A DNA stretch of 27,508 nt. It comes from a virus. Below, one piece after another: positions 1-7,774 of the stretch. The stretch covers positions 1 to 27,508 of IMG/VR virus record IMGVR_UViG_3300031565_002986. One strand, 5' to 3'. Position 1 is the first letter of the stretch. Every line of letters begins with the position of its first letter. The notes under the pieces are model-generated. The model worked only from the letters and a program-made list of their open reading frames with translations, was not told where the DNA came from and ran no database searches. The position numbers and the translations under genes are program-made.

Positions 1-1420
1 CGATGTAAGCAAACGCATGAACAACGATCTGCCCACCTGTACCCCCTGACGGATCAACAAACCATCTTCCATTGATATGTTCGATGCGGTAGAGACCCGC
101 ACCGTAACTATCCTCCTCTGAGTTGTATATCGTTCTTGTCTCTCCGCTGTCAAGAATCCATCCTGTAAATTGGTCGACTTCGAAGATTCTCTGGGAAGCA
201 ACAGATGATGGAATCCATACGTCGGATGCTGGAACCCGGAACGCTGCACTAATCCCAAACGGGAGATATGCGAACTGATGATGGAACGTGTAGAGGACTT
301 GTAGTTCCCTGCTGAAGTCGGGGAACTCCTGGCCCACGTCAATTGACTTCACCAGAGTCTTGTAAACACCATCCGTTACATCATGGTAATACTCGATCAG
401 ATGCGCATCGGGACATGGTTCGAACGGGATCACTCCGAAGTAGACTGCATTATTCTTTTTGTCATTCGGGAATGACTCAAAGAACAGATCGGATATCTGG
501 TTCCCAAGTGATTGAAGTTGAGCTGAGTAGGTTACTGCACCAGTATGATTTGGGTCGTAGATGTTGTAGACAAAGATGTCTTTGGTTACATCCGGGAGAA
601 CTGGTTCTGATCCAGCGTAGTTGAACGTAAACTCCAAATGATTGTTGACGATACTATTGTCGAGTTGTCGGAACTTAACCCTATTTCTCTTTGGGAGATC
701 GCAGATATCAGATGCCTGATTCTGTTGTTCCCCAAGACGCCTTGCAACATTGGAGTTAACCAGTGAACTGTTGATACCACTGGTGTAACTATTCTTGAAT
801 ACCGAGAACCCCTGCTCTGTCTTGTAGAGACCATGAGATAAGAGATTCAGCACATCGTTCATCAAATCGTATGATGACCCAGAGTTCGGGATCTGCGCAT
901 CCCTGATCATGATGTTGGGATAGTCTTGTGTCCCTTGTAAGACCGGCGTTGCATAGATGTTCGAGTCGAACCATAAGTCCTGTATTGCATCTTCAATAGT
1001 TGTTGCCGCTGATGGATCAGGTGCAAACTTTGGATGTGGAGGAAAGACATCGTAGTCCAGCCGGCGCTCACTTTTCTGGGAAAGAAACCTATAGTCCACC
1101 AGCTTGACGAGTATCGCATCATTGGCTCCATCAGTAGGCCATAAACTCTTGGTACTTTCCATCAGAAGATTACTAATGGTCACCGTCTGATGACCGTCAG
1201 TGATCGTTACCGTGATGTCATTCTTATCGGAGAGTGTGTCCGCATCGGCGCGGGACATAAGAAAGTTACCGAACCCGTAATCCCTTCCGCCCATGTTACG
1301 GAAACCATTGATGTGCAACCCGCTGGCAATGATTGCCTCAATGATGTCTTCGTCTTCGGGGATGTAGCAGTAAATGTCGTTGACTTTTACATAGACGACA
1401 TCATTCGGCGTGGGAGGCAT
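1..1420 (-). CDS. Large phage structural protein of unknown function, cut by the window edge
   Basis: The minus strand stays open without a stop from an ATG at 1420 to base 1, giving at least 473 codons; the C-terminus lies outside the window. I chose this ATG because a GGAG ribosome site sits 10 bases upstream and the next upstream ATG is out of frame. The protein starts MPPTPNDVVYVKVNDIYCYI and is rich in Asp, Asn, Tyr and Phe, with few charged runs, no signal peptide and no membrane segment, as is usual for virion proteins. I do not recognise the family. It follows the portal gene after a 191-base gap holding its own promoter, so it may be expressed separately from the tail operon. A baseplate, tail-tip or other late structural role is a guess from context only. 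Confidence 0.8.
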   Translation of the reverse strand, partial: MPPTPNDVVYVKVNDIYCYIPEDEDIIEAIIASGLHINGFRNMGGRDYGFGNFLMSRADADTLSDKNDITVTITDGHQTVTISNLLMESTKSLWPTDGANDAILVKLVDYRFLSQKSERRLDYDVFPPHPKFAPDPSAATTIEDAIQDLWFDSNIYATPVLQGTQDYPNIMIRDAQIPNSGSSYDLMNDVLNLLSHGLYKTEQGFSVFKNSYTSGINSSLVNSNVARRLGEQQNQASDICDLPKRNRVKFRQLDNSIVNNHLEFTFNYAGSEPVLPDVTKDIFVYNIYDPNHTGAVTYSAQLQSLGNQISDLFFESFPNDKKNNAVYFGVIPFEPCPDAHLIEYYHDVTDGVYKTLVKSIDVGQEFPDFSRELQVLYTFHHQFAYLPFGISAAFRVPASDVWIPSSVASQRIFEVDQFTGWILDSGETRTIYNSEEDSYGAGLYRIEHINGRWFVDPSGGTGGQIVVHAFAYI

Positions 1421-1558
1421 TACACTGATTCTCCATAGAGAGTTAGTGTAAAGTTAACAGATATTGCGCGCGCGCTATTGTTATTAAATAAGAGAGAGTA
1501 AGCGCTATATATATATAATATATCATATATATATAGGTTCACCTTTTGCGGCAGCAGT
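1421..1558 (-). other. Probable untranslated leader with alternating-dinucleotide tracts and an AT hairpin
   Basis: This gene-free stretch lies between the promoter at 1565-1593 and the start at 1420. It contains a perfect inverted repeat with 12-base arms (1505-1516 and 1525-1536, CTATATATATAT against ATATATATATAG) and an 8-base loop. It also has an (AG)4 tract at 1491-1498 and a (GC)5 tract at 1466-1475. If transcription starts near 1558, these would all be in a 5' leader of about 138 bases. The AT stem is weak as RNA and has no U-tract, so it is not a normal terminator. The function is unknown. Confidence 0.5.
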
Positions 1559-1564
1559 GCCTTG

Positions 1565-1593
1565 AAAATAACAACCAAGTCGAACACTGTCAA
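1565..1593 (-). promoter_or_regulatory. Putative sigma70-type promoter for the 1..1420 gene
   Basis: Read on the minus strand there is an exact TTGACA at 1593-1588, a 17-base spacer, and TATTTT at 1570-1565, which matches four of six bases of the TATAAT consensus. It lies in a real intergenic gap, just after the portal stop codon, and points at the gene beginning at 1420. The optimal spacing and exact -35 box make it the best promoter candidate in the window. Expression is inferred, not shown. Confidence 0.55.
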
Positions 1594-1611
1594 GCCCCCA
1601 TCTAAAAATAA

Positions 1612-2901
1612 TTATGCCGCAACTGAAAGTTTTCGTTTCCCTTTGTCCTCCAAGGACTGCTGACGGTCTTCATCGGATATCTGCTTGGGTGCCTTTCCGG
1701 TTTCCGGGTCAGGCTGATTCTGTTGTTCTTGCTGCTTGAGCATGGATTGATCTTCGTCGTCGTACTCCATGTTAGCAGGGTCAGAATCGAGGGGGTGAGC
1801 CAAGACTTTGAAGGTGTCGTAGGGTAGGAGGCCCAATGCGGCGTTGATTTGCACGCTAGGACGAGCGATCTGCTCTACAAAGTCATATATCAGCCAGTTA
1901 AGCTCTTCCTGCAAAATAGAGTAGAATGCGGTCTCAGGAATGGCTCTCCCCGTAGATGACCCAAACCCCTCATTTCCGCTAGATTCAATCACCTCATAAG
2001 GGATACCCATTGCTTCGAGGATCTCGATTCGGAGGGAGTCGCCGTAATCGAATAGTCCTGCGGGGATGGTATTGCCTTTTGGATCGATATACTCCCATTT
2101 GCGGTTCCCCCTGTTGTCCATGTCCCCAGGGAGGGCCATAACGGCCCCTGTACGCATCTTTTCTACAATTTCCTGTGCTATGTCCTGATAAGCGATGATG
2201 CGTCCTTCAGGCGTTTTAGCGTGTCCTTGGGGGTGATAGATCGTCCCACCAGCGAAGCAGTTCTTGTAGAACCACATCCTCCTGATGTCCCGATACCCAC
2301 CCTCTGACCACATCTCATTCCAGGGGATGTGAGCGCCGACCAGTCTACTACGCCCATAATGAGGGTGCAGATGTCTCCAATGGACGTGATGAAATGCCTT
2401 TGGACCTCCGAGATATACCGCTTTCCCAGGTTCCATTTGTACGGTCTGAAAGTTATCCACCAAGATCCCTGATCGTTTACCGTGCTTGGTTACAATCTTG
2501 ACTGATGGGGATTCGAAATCCTTCAGACCGCTATATGTGATCCGTCCAGTTTTCTCGTCACGCTTGTAAAGGACTTCGTTGCCGGAGTATCCCCACTCGA
2601 CTGCCTTGAGCGCTTGTACTGCGCCATTGAGCCAGAACTCGTTGATCAGGTCGACGACATGTTCTTTGACTTCCGAATTTTCGGAGTCGACCATGAACTT
2701 AGCTTTGGAGAGCATTGGTCCCTTGATCAGCCAGAGTCCGAATGTGACTCTTGGGTCGATCAGCATTTCACGTATGGTGAACTGGGTGAACAGGGGACGG
2801 TTGCGATTGAACAACCAGTAACCGGAATACGCATTGGGGATGTACTCTGTTACGTGGGTACGTAGGAGTTCATTTGGATCAACGTAGGTTTGTGCGCTCA
2901 T
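1612..2901 (-). CDS. Phage portal protein
   Basis: The 429-residue product has the hallmarks of a portal, the dodecameric ring at the capsid vertex through which the terminase drives DNA. An N-terminal region has IREMLIDPRV (43-52), followed by a mixed core. The short motif YGRSRL (182-187) precedes an amphipathic segment, MRTGAVMALPGD is at 249-260, and a helical C-terminal half contains EILEAMGIPYEVIES (293-307). The last 50 residues are charged and Gln-rich, as is usual for portal tails. The start ATG overlaps the stop of the frameshifted tail chaperone by ATGA, so the two are translationally coupled. Its place is odd: portals usually follow the terminase, but here it lies about 22 kb downstream, at the end of the tail genes. 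Recognition is by eye, from portal-like motifs and length. Confidence 0.85.
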   Translation of the reverse strand: MSAQTYVDPNELLRTHVTEYIPNAYSGYWLFNRNRPLFTQFTIREMLIDPRVTFGLWLIKGPMLSKAKFMVDSENSEVKEHVVDLINEFWLNGAVQALKAVEWGYSGNEVLYKRDEKTGRITYSGLKDFESPSVKIVTKHGKRSGILVDNFQTVQMEPGKAVYLGGPKAFHHVHWRHLHPHYGRSRLVGAHIPWNEMWSEGGYRDIRRMWFYKNCFAGGTIYHPQGHAKTPEGRIIAYQDIAQEIVEKMRTGAVMALPGDMDNRGNRKWEYIDPKGNTIPAGLFDYGDSLRIEILEAMGIPYEVIESSGNEGFGSSTGRAIPETAFYSILQEELNWLIYDFVEQIARPSVQINAALGLLPYDTFKVLAHPLDSDPANMEYDDEDQSMLKQQEQQNQPDPETGKAPKQISDEDRQQSLEDKGKRKLSVAA

Positions 2902-3520
2902 TTGATTCGATCCTTTTTACTGTCCTGTAAGATGAAGTGGGACTTCGCCTTGTCTGCCAAGTCCCGGTCTTCAGTTATTGTGTAGACCAGATCATAAACC
3001 CTGTCCTGATTCAACGGTGATTGAATCTGTCTTTCGTTATATTCCTGTCGTGCTTTGATCTTGTCCCGTTGGCTATACAGGATGTGCAGCAGATTGGGAG
3101 TCTTCAATGAGTCAGGAATAATCTGAACTCCCAGTTCTGCTACGAGATCAGTTAACCATCTGTACTTTTTTTTTGCTCTGCAAACTTGAAGAAGATCACG
3201 TTTGCCATTCTGTAAGCTGCGACTTCGTTGACCTGTACGTTGTACTTGCGGGTCAGGGCCGAAGCGAACAGTGGCATGTAATCTCCATCTTCCTTTGTCT
3301 CTCCCTGTGCTACGAGCGCCATCCGGTGGAGAGTGCATACGTGTCCTTCGACTTCACCGATAAGTGATCCGTCATCACCCCTGATCTTGAATACAAGGAT
3401 GTCATCATCACTTTCGATATCGAAGATGTTGTCGGCATCAATCTTCCCGTTTGTTATCTTTGGTTTCGCAGGTTGTTTCCGTCGCACTGGTTTCTTTCTT
3501 CGCACTGGTTTCTTTTTCAT
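2898..3520 (-). CDS. Tail assembly chaperone, long form made by -1 frameshift (gpGT-like)
   Basis: A -1 slip on the A9 run at 3174-3166 would join the first 118 residues of the 3520 frame to 89 residues of the overlapping frame, giving about 207 residues. The shifted part begins KYRWLTDLVAELGV and ends SKKDRIK at 2898. This is the arrangement of the lambda G/GT pair and of most long-tailed phages, where the long form coats the tape measure and recruits tail tube subunits. The shifted frame lacks a good start of its own; its first ATG at 3338 is deep inside the upstream frame with no clear ribosome site. The stop overlaps the portal start by four bases. The arrangement is well known in the family; the slip itself is inferred from the sequence. 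Confidence 0.8.
3152..3520 (-). CDS. Tail assembly chaperone, short form (gpG-like)
   Basis: This 122-residue protein starts with a strikingly basic arm, MKKKPVRRKKPVRRKQPAKP, holding a KKPVRRK duplication. It continues into an acidic globular part and ends just after the slippery run with SKKSTDG-type codons read in the zero frame. An AGGAG ribosome site lies 6 bases before the ATG. In long-tailed phages the short form is the more abundant chaperone that keeps the tape measure soluble before tube assembly. It lies downstream of the tape-measure-like and large structural genes, whereas the usual order puts it directly between tube and tape measure. The assignment rests on the frameshift architecture rather than on a recognised protein family. 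Confidence 0.75.
   Translation of the reverse strand: MKKKPVRRKKPVRRKQPAKPKITNGKIDADNIFDIESDDDILVFKIRGDDGSLIGEVEGHVCTLHRMALVAQGETKEDGDYMPLFASALTRKYNVQVNEVAAYRMANVIFFKFAEQKKSTDG
3166..3174 (-). promoter_or_regulatory. Programmed -1 ribosomal frameshift site (A9 run)
   Basis: On the minus strand the zero-frame codons are GAG CAA AAA AAA AGT, followed 9 bases later by a TAA stop. The nine consecutive A residues contain the classic slippery heptamer A AAA AAA. A -1 slip gives AAA AAA AAG TAC and opens 89 more codons. I did not find an obvious strong stem-loop just downstream by eye; long A runs can slip without one. Confidence 0.8.
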
Positions 3521-3536
3521 CTTAGACTCCTAGAAA

Positions 3537-5303
3537 TTATTGATAGTATCCTGGTTCTCCAGTTCCCTCTTTACCTCGACCTTCAAGGTCGCCTTCGGGA
3601 GTTCCAAGAATTGCATAAGTGATCTCCCATGTGGTAACAATCACAGGGCAGTTTCCGAAGGACGACATAACTCTTGAGCTGAAGTGACTCTGGTTGTCAA
3701 GTTGTTTCACTTTCTTCCCACCAATCACATCATGCTGAGGTGGGTTAGTTGGATACCCAAGACGGATTGCGTATCCTTTCATTGTGATTGTGAAGTCATC
3801 GTTTCCGAAGTCCTGTTCGAAAAAGTCAGCTCCAGATATATCCTGATTGTGCCGCTGGTCAAGTTCGACAGAAGTTTTCTTTGTATCAGGGTTGTAATAT
3901 CCACGTCTGACTTGATCCTTGTTCCTGTATCGGTTGAATACTTTTCTTCCTTCCTTGGTGTTAACGTAGTAGGCATTCTGCATGTCAATCCATGACTGAT
4001 CCTCTGGAGGACAATCGTTGTCGAACACCCCGACAATGTATATGGGCTCTCTGAAGGCTCTTGATGATTGGGGTATGTTATATTCGACGCTTGCACTACA
4101 AGAGGTTTTTGGGTTCTCGCTATTAGAGTTCCCTTCTTCCAACAGCGGGTATGCGCCGTCCGGGTTCTGTGCATTGTTCCGTATGTCGGTAGTCCATAAC
4201 AACCATGACGTGTTGGAAGTTACAGGTTTGAACATTCCGGCAGCACGAATCGCATCTTTAATTGCATCTACTGTGGATACCCATTTCACAGAGAATGAGA
4301 CTTCGTTTGCAAACATGCTCTCCCGTATTTCAAGGGAAAGAATAATTGGAATCTTGTATTCAGTTATTAACTCTCCTAATATCCATCTTGTAATCGGATC
4401 TGGAATACCCTGATTGATTCTCTCCGATGCGATGTAACCGAAGATTGCCCATGCCTGAACCTTTGGTACTTCGGGTCTTAGTTTGATGGTACAATCCATT
4501 GTATTCGTCCACCGTTTGAACCCGACCGCAAATGGATCTCCCGCAAGAAGTTTCGAACCCATTGCATGATTGCATTCAATATCGACAACACCGGAAGGGT
4601 AGACGTTATCCGATTCAATTTCGGTGTATGTCAAGGTAAACTCGCAGGATAGATCATCAGGGGAGAAAACATAGTCTTGCTCCAAGTGATAACCAGCCAT
4701 TGATTCTGGTCCGAGGAGTCTGTAGACGAATCCTCTGAAACCCTTTGATATTCCCCCCGTACCAGGTTTTGCTCTCTTCTCTATGTATCCTTTACGGGTT
4801 AGCGTTTGGTAACCACTCTTATTTATCTTGATGCTTGACGTTACCCAGAACTCAGTTATAGAGTGATAAGAACCACCACCTTCTATGCACTCAGCCTGTC
4901 TTGCTGTTATTGCCCACACAACTCTTGCTGCTTTGAATCCTCCCATTGTTTCGTACAGTAGTATTTGTGGTTTCGGTCCCCAATCAACAGTATGGTTGTT
5001 CGGTGTTGTGTTGAACTGAAATAGTTTTCCGAATCCCCTGTCCCTGAACTGGAGAGGCTTACCCGATTGGAGAAGGGATGTTCTTATCAGTTCAAGAGGG
5101 TTGTCGGTTGAGGGTCGAGCTTCAGCTATCAGATCGAAGGAAGTTGGATAGACGATTGCTTCAATTTCGATCTGGTACTCGATGTACTTGACTGTGGTTC
5201 CCTGATTGTTGTAAATCGGAACTGCCCGTACTGTTGATTTCAGGATGTCATCAATGGTTATCCCGTTGTAGGTAACAGTGGATACGGTGTTTACTATTCC
5301 CAT
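3537..5303 (-). CDS. Large phage tail or baseplate structural protein, unknown family
   Basis: The product is 588 residues with no signal peptide, no membrane segment and no motif I recognise. It looks beta-rich, with many aromatic residues. Two parts resemble each other: VVWAITARQAEC (around 128-139) and VTTWEITYAI (around 560-569), each in a stretch that reads like a tail-protein beta domain, so an internal duplication is possible. The ATG overlaps the stop of the tape-measure-like gene in TAATG, so translation is probably coupled. Lying directly after the tape measure, it is where distal tail or tail-tip proteins usually sit; that role is inferred from position only. Confidence 0.75.
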   Translation of the reverse strand: MGIVNTVSTVTYNGITIDDILKSTVRAVPIYNNQGTTVKYIEYQIEIEAIVYPTSFDLIAEARPSTDNPLELIRTSLLQSGKPLQFRDRGFGKLFQFNTTPNNHTVDWGPKPQILLYETMGGFKAARVVWAITARQAECIEGGGSYHSITEFWVTSSIKINKSGYQTLTRKGYIEKRAKPGTGGISKGFRGFVYRLLGPESMAGYHLEQDYVFSPDDLSCEFTLTYTEIESDNVYPSGVVDIECNHAMGSKLLAGDPFAVGFKRWTNTMDCTIKLRPEVPKVQAWAIFGYIASERINQGIPDPITRWILGELITEYKIPIILSLEIRESMFANEVSFSVKWVSTVDAIKDAIRAAGMFKPVTSNTSWLLWTTDIRNNAQNPDGAYPLLEEGNSNSENPKTSCSASVEYNIPQSSRAFREPIYIVGVFDNDCPPEDQSWIDMQNAYYVNTKEGRKVFNRYRNKDQVRRGYYNPDTKKTSVELDQRHNQDISGADFFEQDFGNDDFTITMKGYAIRLGYPTNPPQHDVIGGKKVKQLDNQSHFSSRVMSSFGNCPVIVTTWEITYAILGTPEGDLEGRGKEGTGEPGYYQ

Positions 5304-6868
5304 TAGAACAACACCTCAACTTTTCTGTTCTTTGCTGGTCCTTGGAATAGTGGGTTACCCATAAACTCATACAACTGGTTCATGATGTCAGCATTAGCTG
5401 CTGAATCTACATCCCCTGCGGTTAAGTACCGTCGCAATGCTGCCCCAAGTGGTGGGATTATCTTTTCGATTCCAGCTGCCAGCATCAACCATCCTTCATG
5501 AGCTATACGTTGGATTTCGTTATTGACTGACAGTAATCCTTCAACAGTTTTGATCAGGGGGTAAAGGATGTCAGAGAGCAACTTCAAAATGGATGCGATG
5601 CTTCTTTTGATGTCATTCCATGCTGTCAGTCCTTCCTTGAATAGTCCCAACCAGGGACCAGTGGAGATATCTTTGAGATTCTCATTGATCAATCTTCCTC
5701 GACCTCTCTCTCTTTCGATGTCAGCAAGTGATTTTCCAAATTCATTACTTCGTTGCAACATCCTTGAAAACATCTTCAGGTCATTTTCAATCTGTGCGTA
5801 TAACAGTGGTCCGGGGATGTTATCTAAAGTCTTTGCAAATTTTTGAGCTCTGGAATCGAGTATTCGAAATGCAGCTGCGACTGCTATTGTTGCGACAGTC
5901 AGAGTTCCAAGAACTCCTAACAGGATTGAAAGTGTGGTTGTGCCTGCTGCTGCTGCGCCGCCTCCACCTGCTGCAATCAGACCACCACCTCCACCTGCTG
6001 GCGACCGTCGTCGTGGCACCACTGTTTCGAGTGCTGTCCTGGTTCTCGATGCTTTAGTATTCAAAGTCATCGAACCAGCGCGCATCGGATTCGTAGGAAA
6101 TAAAGGCGCAGCGGGAATGTCAACTGATCGGGTTGAACTTGCTGCCTTGGCAGCGCTCCTTACAAACTTTGCGTCAACTGGATCTGATCCTTTTCCCCCA
6201 CCACCGAACAACCCTTTGAACAGTCCCCCCAACTTGGAGAATATTGATCCGATACCTTTTGTGATTCCTGTTACCAGTCCTGATCCGAATCCCAACATAG
6301 CTGACAGTGGACTCTTCTTTCCACCTCCACCTGATGGTGATGGTTGTCCTCCACCTCCTGATCCGCCAGCGCCGCCACCAACAGCCTCTCCTCCTGCGGT
6401 TGCAAATGCGAATTGTATTGGACGCTTGTTGACCAGTGATTGAATGAAGTCAACGGCATGATTTATTCTGCGTCCGAGGTGCGCACGATTGAATGCACCA
6501 AGCATGTCATTGATGAACTTGCGACGTATAGTCGTGCTTCTCTTGTCGGATTGGATTTCATCCTTGACTGCTTTTTCAGCTTCCAGTTGTCTGTTCTTCT
6601 CCTCCTTATTCAATCCCTTCTCGAACTGCTTCTGTTCCCGTTCTGATCTCCTTCGGTCCCTGTCCGCACGATCCAGGTCGGATTGTTTTGATTTCCTTCG
6701 TTGTCGTTCCTGCGCCTCCTGAGCACGTTCCTCTCTTGCCTGTGCTCTGCGTTCAGAGTTAACACGACGCGCAGCACGTTCCTGCGCCTCTTGGCGTTTT
6801 GTTTCGTCGTCACCTTTGACTACCTTGTCACCTGTGCCAACTATCTCGATTTCGATGCGTTCAGACAT
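5303..6868 (-). CDS. Tape-measure-like tail protein
   Basis: The 521-residue product has a very charged Arg/Glu/Gln-rich region likely to form a coiled coil (about 20-110). A Gly/Ser-rich linker follows (about 159-184), then amphipathic Gly/Leu/Phe-rich repeats such as GIGSIFSKLGGLFKGLFGGG (205-224). A second Gly-rich patch (291-308) leads into one strong hydrophobic helix (311-336), and the rest is helical. Coiled coils plus a membrane-inserting helix are typical of tape measures, which set tail length and help DNA cross the membrane. It follows the tail tube gene. At 521 residues it is short; if it measures the tail at about 1.5 angstrom per residue, the tail would be roughly 80 nm. No clear ribosome site precedes the ATG at 6868. 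An internal virion or pilot protein is the alternative. Confidence 0.65.
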   Translation of the reverse strand: MSERIEIEIVGTGDKVVKGDDETKRQEAQERAARRVNSERRAQAREERAQEAQERQRRKSKQSDLDRADRDRRRSEREQKQFEKGLNKEEKNRQLEAEKAVKDEIQSDKRSTTIRRKFINDMLGAFNRAHLGRRINHAVDFIQSLVNKRPIQFAFATAGGEAVGGGAGGSGGGGQPSPSGGGGKKSPLSAMLGFGSGLVTGITKGIGSIFSKLGGLFKGLFGGGGKGSDPVDAKFVRSAAKAASSTRSVDIPAAPLFPTNPMRAGSMTLNTKASRTRTALETVVPRRRSPAGGGGGLIAAGGGGAAAAGTTTLSILLGVLGTLTVATIAVAAAFRILDSRAQKFAKTLDNIPGPLLYAQIENDLKMFSRMLQRSNEFGKSLADIERERGRGRLINENLKDISTGPWLGLFKEGLTAWNDIKRSIASILKLLSDILYPLIKTVEGLLSVNNEIQRIAHEGWLMLAAGIEKIIPPLGAALRRYLTAGDVDSAANADIMNQLYEFMGNPLFQGPAKNRKVEVLF

Positions 6869-6877
6869 CAGGTTGGG

Positions 6878-7390
6878 TTAGCTAATGGAGAAGAACCTGT
6901 ACTCTTCATTCGCAGATATCTCGGTGAGGAATACCTGGAACCGAATCGGGATCATCCTGACGTTGTTGTCAAGGTTTATCCGTGACGAGACTTCAGGGGC
7001 AATGATTGCGTTGGGAAATGTGATTGTCGCGTTGTCAGTGCCAGCCGGAGAACAGGTTGATGCTGTAAGAGCAAGTTCCTGTGCGAACCCGTTATTTACA
7101 GCGAATTGGCCCGTACAATCAACTACACCAAATGTTCCAACTGCGGGAGCTGTTACCCAAGGCCAGAGTGCGGCGTAGAGACCAGCAGCTTTCCACTCCT
7201 TGAGTACCGTCTCAACGAACACCTCCGCACCACGATACACCATGTCAACGATGTTGTCGGAGTATTCTTCGAATTGAACTACGTTACCCTTTTGGGACAC
7301 TTCCCAAAACCATCCTTCATCTGTTCTTCCTAGAGGCTGGCCTCCATAAACTGCGTTGTAATGACCAGCAGTTGCAGCATGAATAGTCAT
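6878..7390 (-). CDS. Probable major tail tube protein
   Basis: The 170-residue product is compact and beta-rich: GWFWEVSQKGNVVQFEEY (26-43), then IVDMVYRGAEVFVETVLKEW (47-66), WPWVTAPAVG and later TFPNAIIAP. This pattern, an early EG/E strand, a 'YRG...V..vL.EW' helix and a late 'PNAI' loop, is common in siphoviral tube proteins. Tubes are stacked hexamers forming the tail channel. The strong ribosome site AAGGAG, 7 bases before the ATG and just after a perfect 7-bp hairpin, fits a highly expressed gene. It lies between the neck genes and the tape-measure-like gene, the expected position. Recognition is by eye; a minor tail protein is the alternative. Confidence 0.65.
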   Translation of the reverse strand: MTIHAATAGHYNAVYGGQPLGRTDEGWFWEVSQKGNVVQFEEYSDNIVDMVYRGAEVFVETVLKEWKAAGLYAALWPWVTAPAVGTFGVVDCTGQFAVNNGFAQELALTASTCSPAGTDNATITFPNAIIAPEVSSRINLDNNVRMIPIRFQVFLTEISANEEYRFFSIS

Positions 7391-7408
7391 TAGTAACTCC
7401 TTAGATTA

Positions 7409-7429
7409 CCTGTTTCGTAAATAAACAGG
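7409..7429 (-). other. Perfect hairpin upstream of the tail tube ribosome site
   Basis: On the minus strand CCTGTTT and AAACAGG form a perfect 7-bp stem with a 7-base loop, lying 4 bases upstream of the AAGGAG site of the tube gene. There is no T-run after it, so it is not a terminator. It could be an RNA processing or stability element that raises tube protein output; this is inference. Confidence 0.45.
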
Positions 7430-7440
7430 CCCGTCGCAGG

Positions 7441-7773
7441 TTAGTCTATGAGTTCGAGTTCCACCACCTTATCACCTTTACCTAATGCTTCAAGACACTC
7501 CGGGTTAGTCACCGATGGAACGTATGATGACTTGGAGATATTGATTCCTGTCTTTATCGCCTTCGCCCATGCAAGTTTACCTGATTCAGTGGCGAATTTG
7601 AAATAGAATGTCTGTCCCTGAAATTTTACTTTGTAATCGCTTTCTACCTTGGTACATGGCAGTACATGGTAGGTTCTCACCAGTTCGGTAGCATCGTCAG
7701 GGATCTCCATTGTCTCCGTATCAATGACGTAGATGATCTCAGGGTCACTCTTAATACGGTATAGTCTTTCCAA
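7441..7773 (-). CDS. Small neck or tail protein, unknown family
   Basis: I read this as a 110-residue protein starting at a TTG at 7773, one base after the TAA of the upstream gene and 5 bases after an AGAGGAAGG ribosome site. A longer reading from ATG at 7809 would overlap the upstream gene by 35 bases and has no better ribosome site. The sequence has a beta-rich first half (EIIYVIDTETMEIPDDATEL) and a helical segment with AWAKAIKTG; it ends in an acidic strand, KVVELELID. I do not recognise it. Its place between the tail-completion and tail tube genes suggests a small tail or neck component. Confidence 0.65.
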   Translation of the reverse strand: MERLYRIKSDPEIIYVIDTETMEIPDDATELVRTYHVLPCTKVESDYKVKFQGQTFYFKFATESGKLAWAKAIKTGINISKSSYVPSVTNPECLEALGKGDKVVELELID

Positions 7774-7774
7774 G

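Noticed and set aside
1190-1438. Plus-strand reading frame of 82 codons near the left leader
   Set aside because: It lies opposite a minus-strand frame open for 473 codons with a ribosome site, and its product is not structured like a protein of this phage.
1466-1498. CRISPR-like or tandem repeat array in the left leader
   Set aside because: These are simple dinucleotide tracts without spacers or repeats of array length. No CRISPR array was seen anywhere in the window.
1505-1536. AT palindrome as an intrinsic terminator after the portal gene
   Set aside because: The stem is all A-T apart from the end pair and lacks a following T-run; a promoter lies upstream of it.
2898-3338. Second chaperone frame as an independent 146-residue gene
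   Set aside because: The first ATG lies deep in the overlapping chaperone frame without a ribosome site; the A9 slip explains the frame better.
5934-6443. Plus-strand frame of 169 codons rich in proline and alanine
   Set aside because: The Pro-rich product is the mirror image of the glycine-rich linker codons in the tape-measure-like gene on the other strand.
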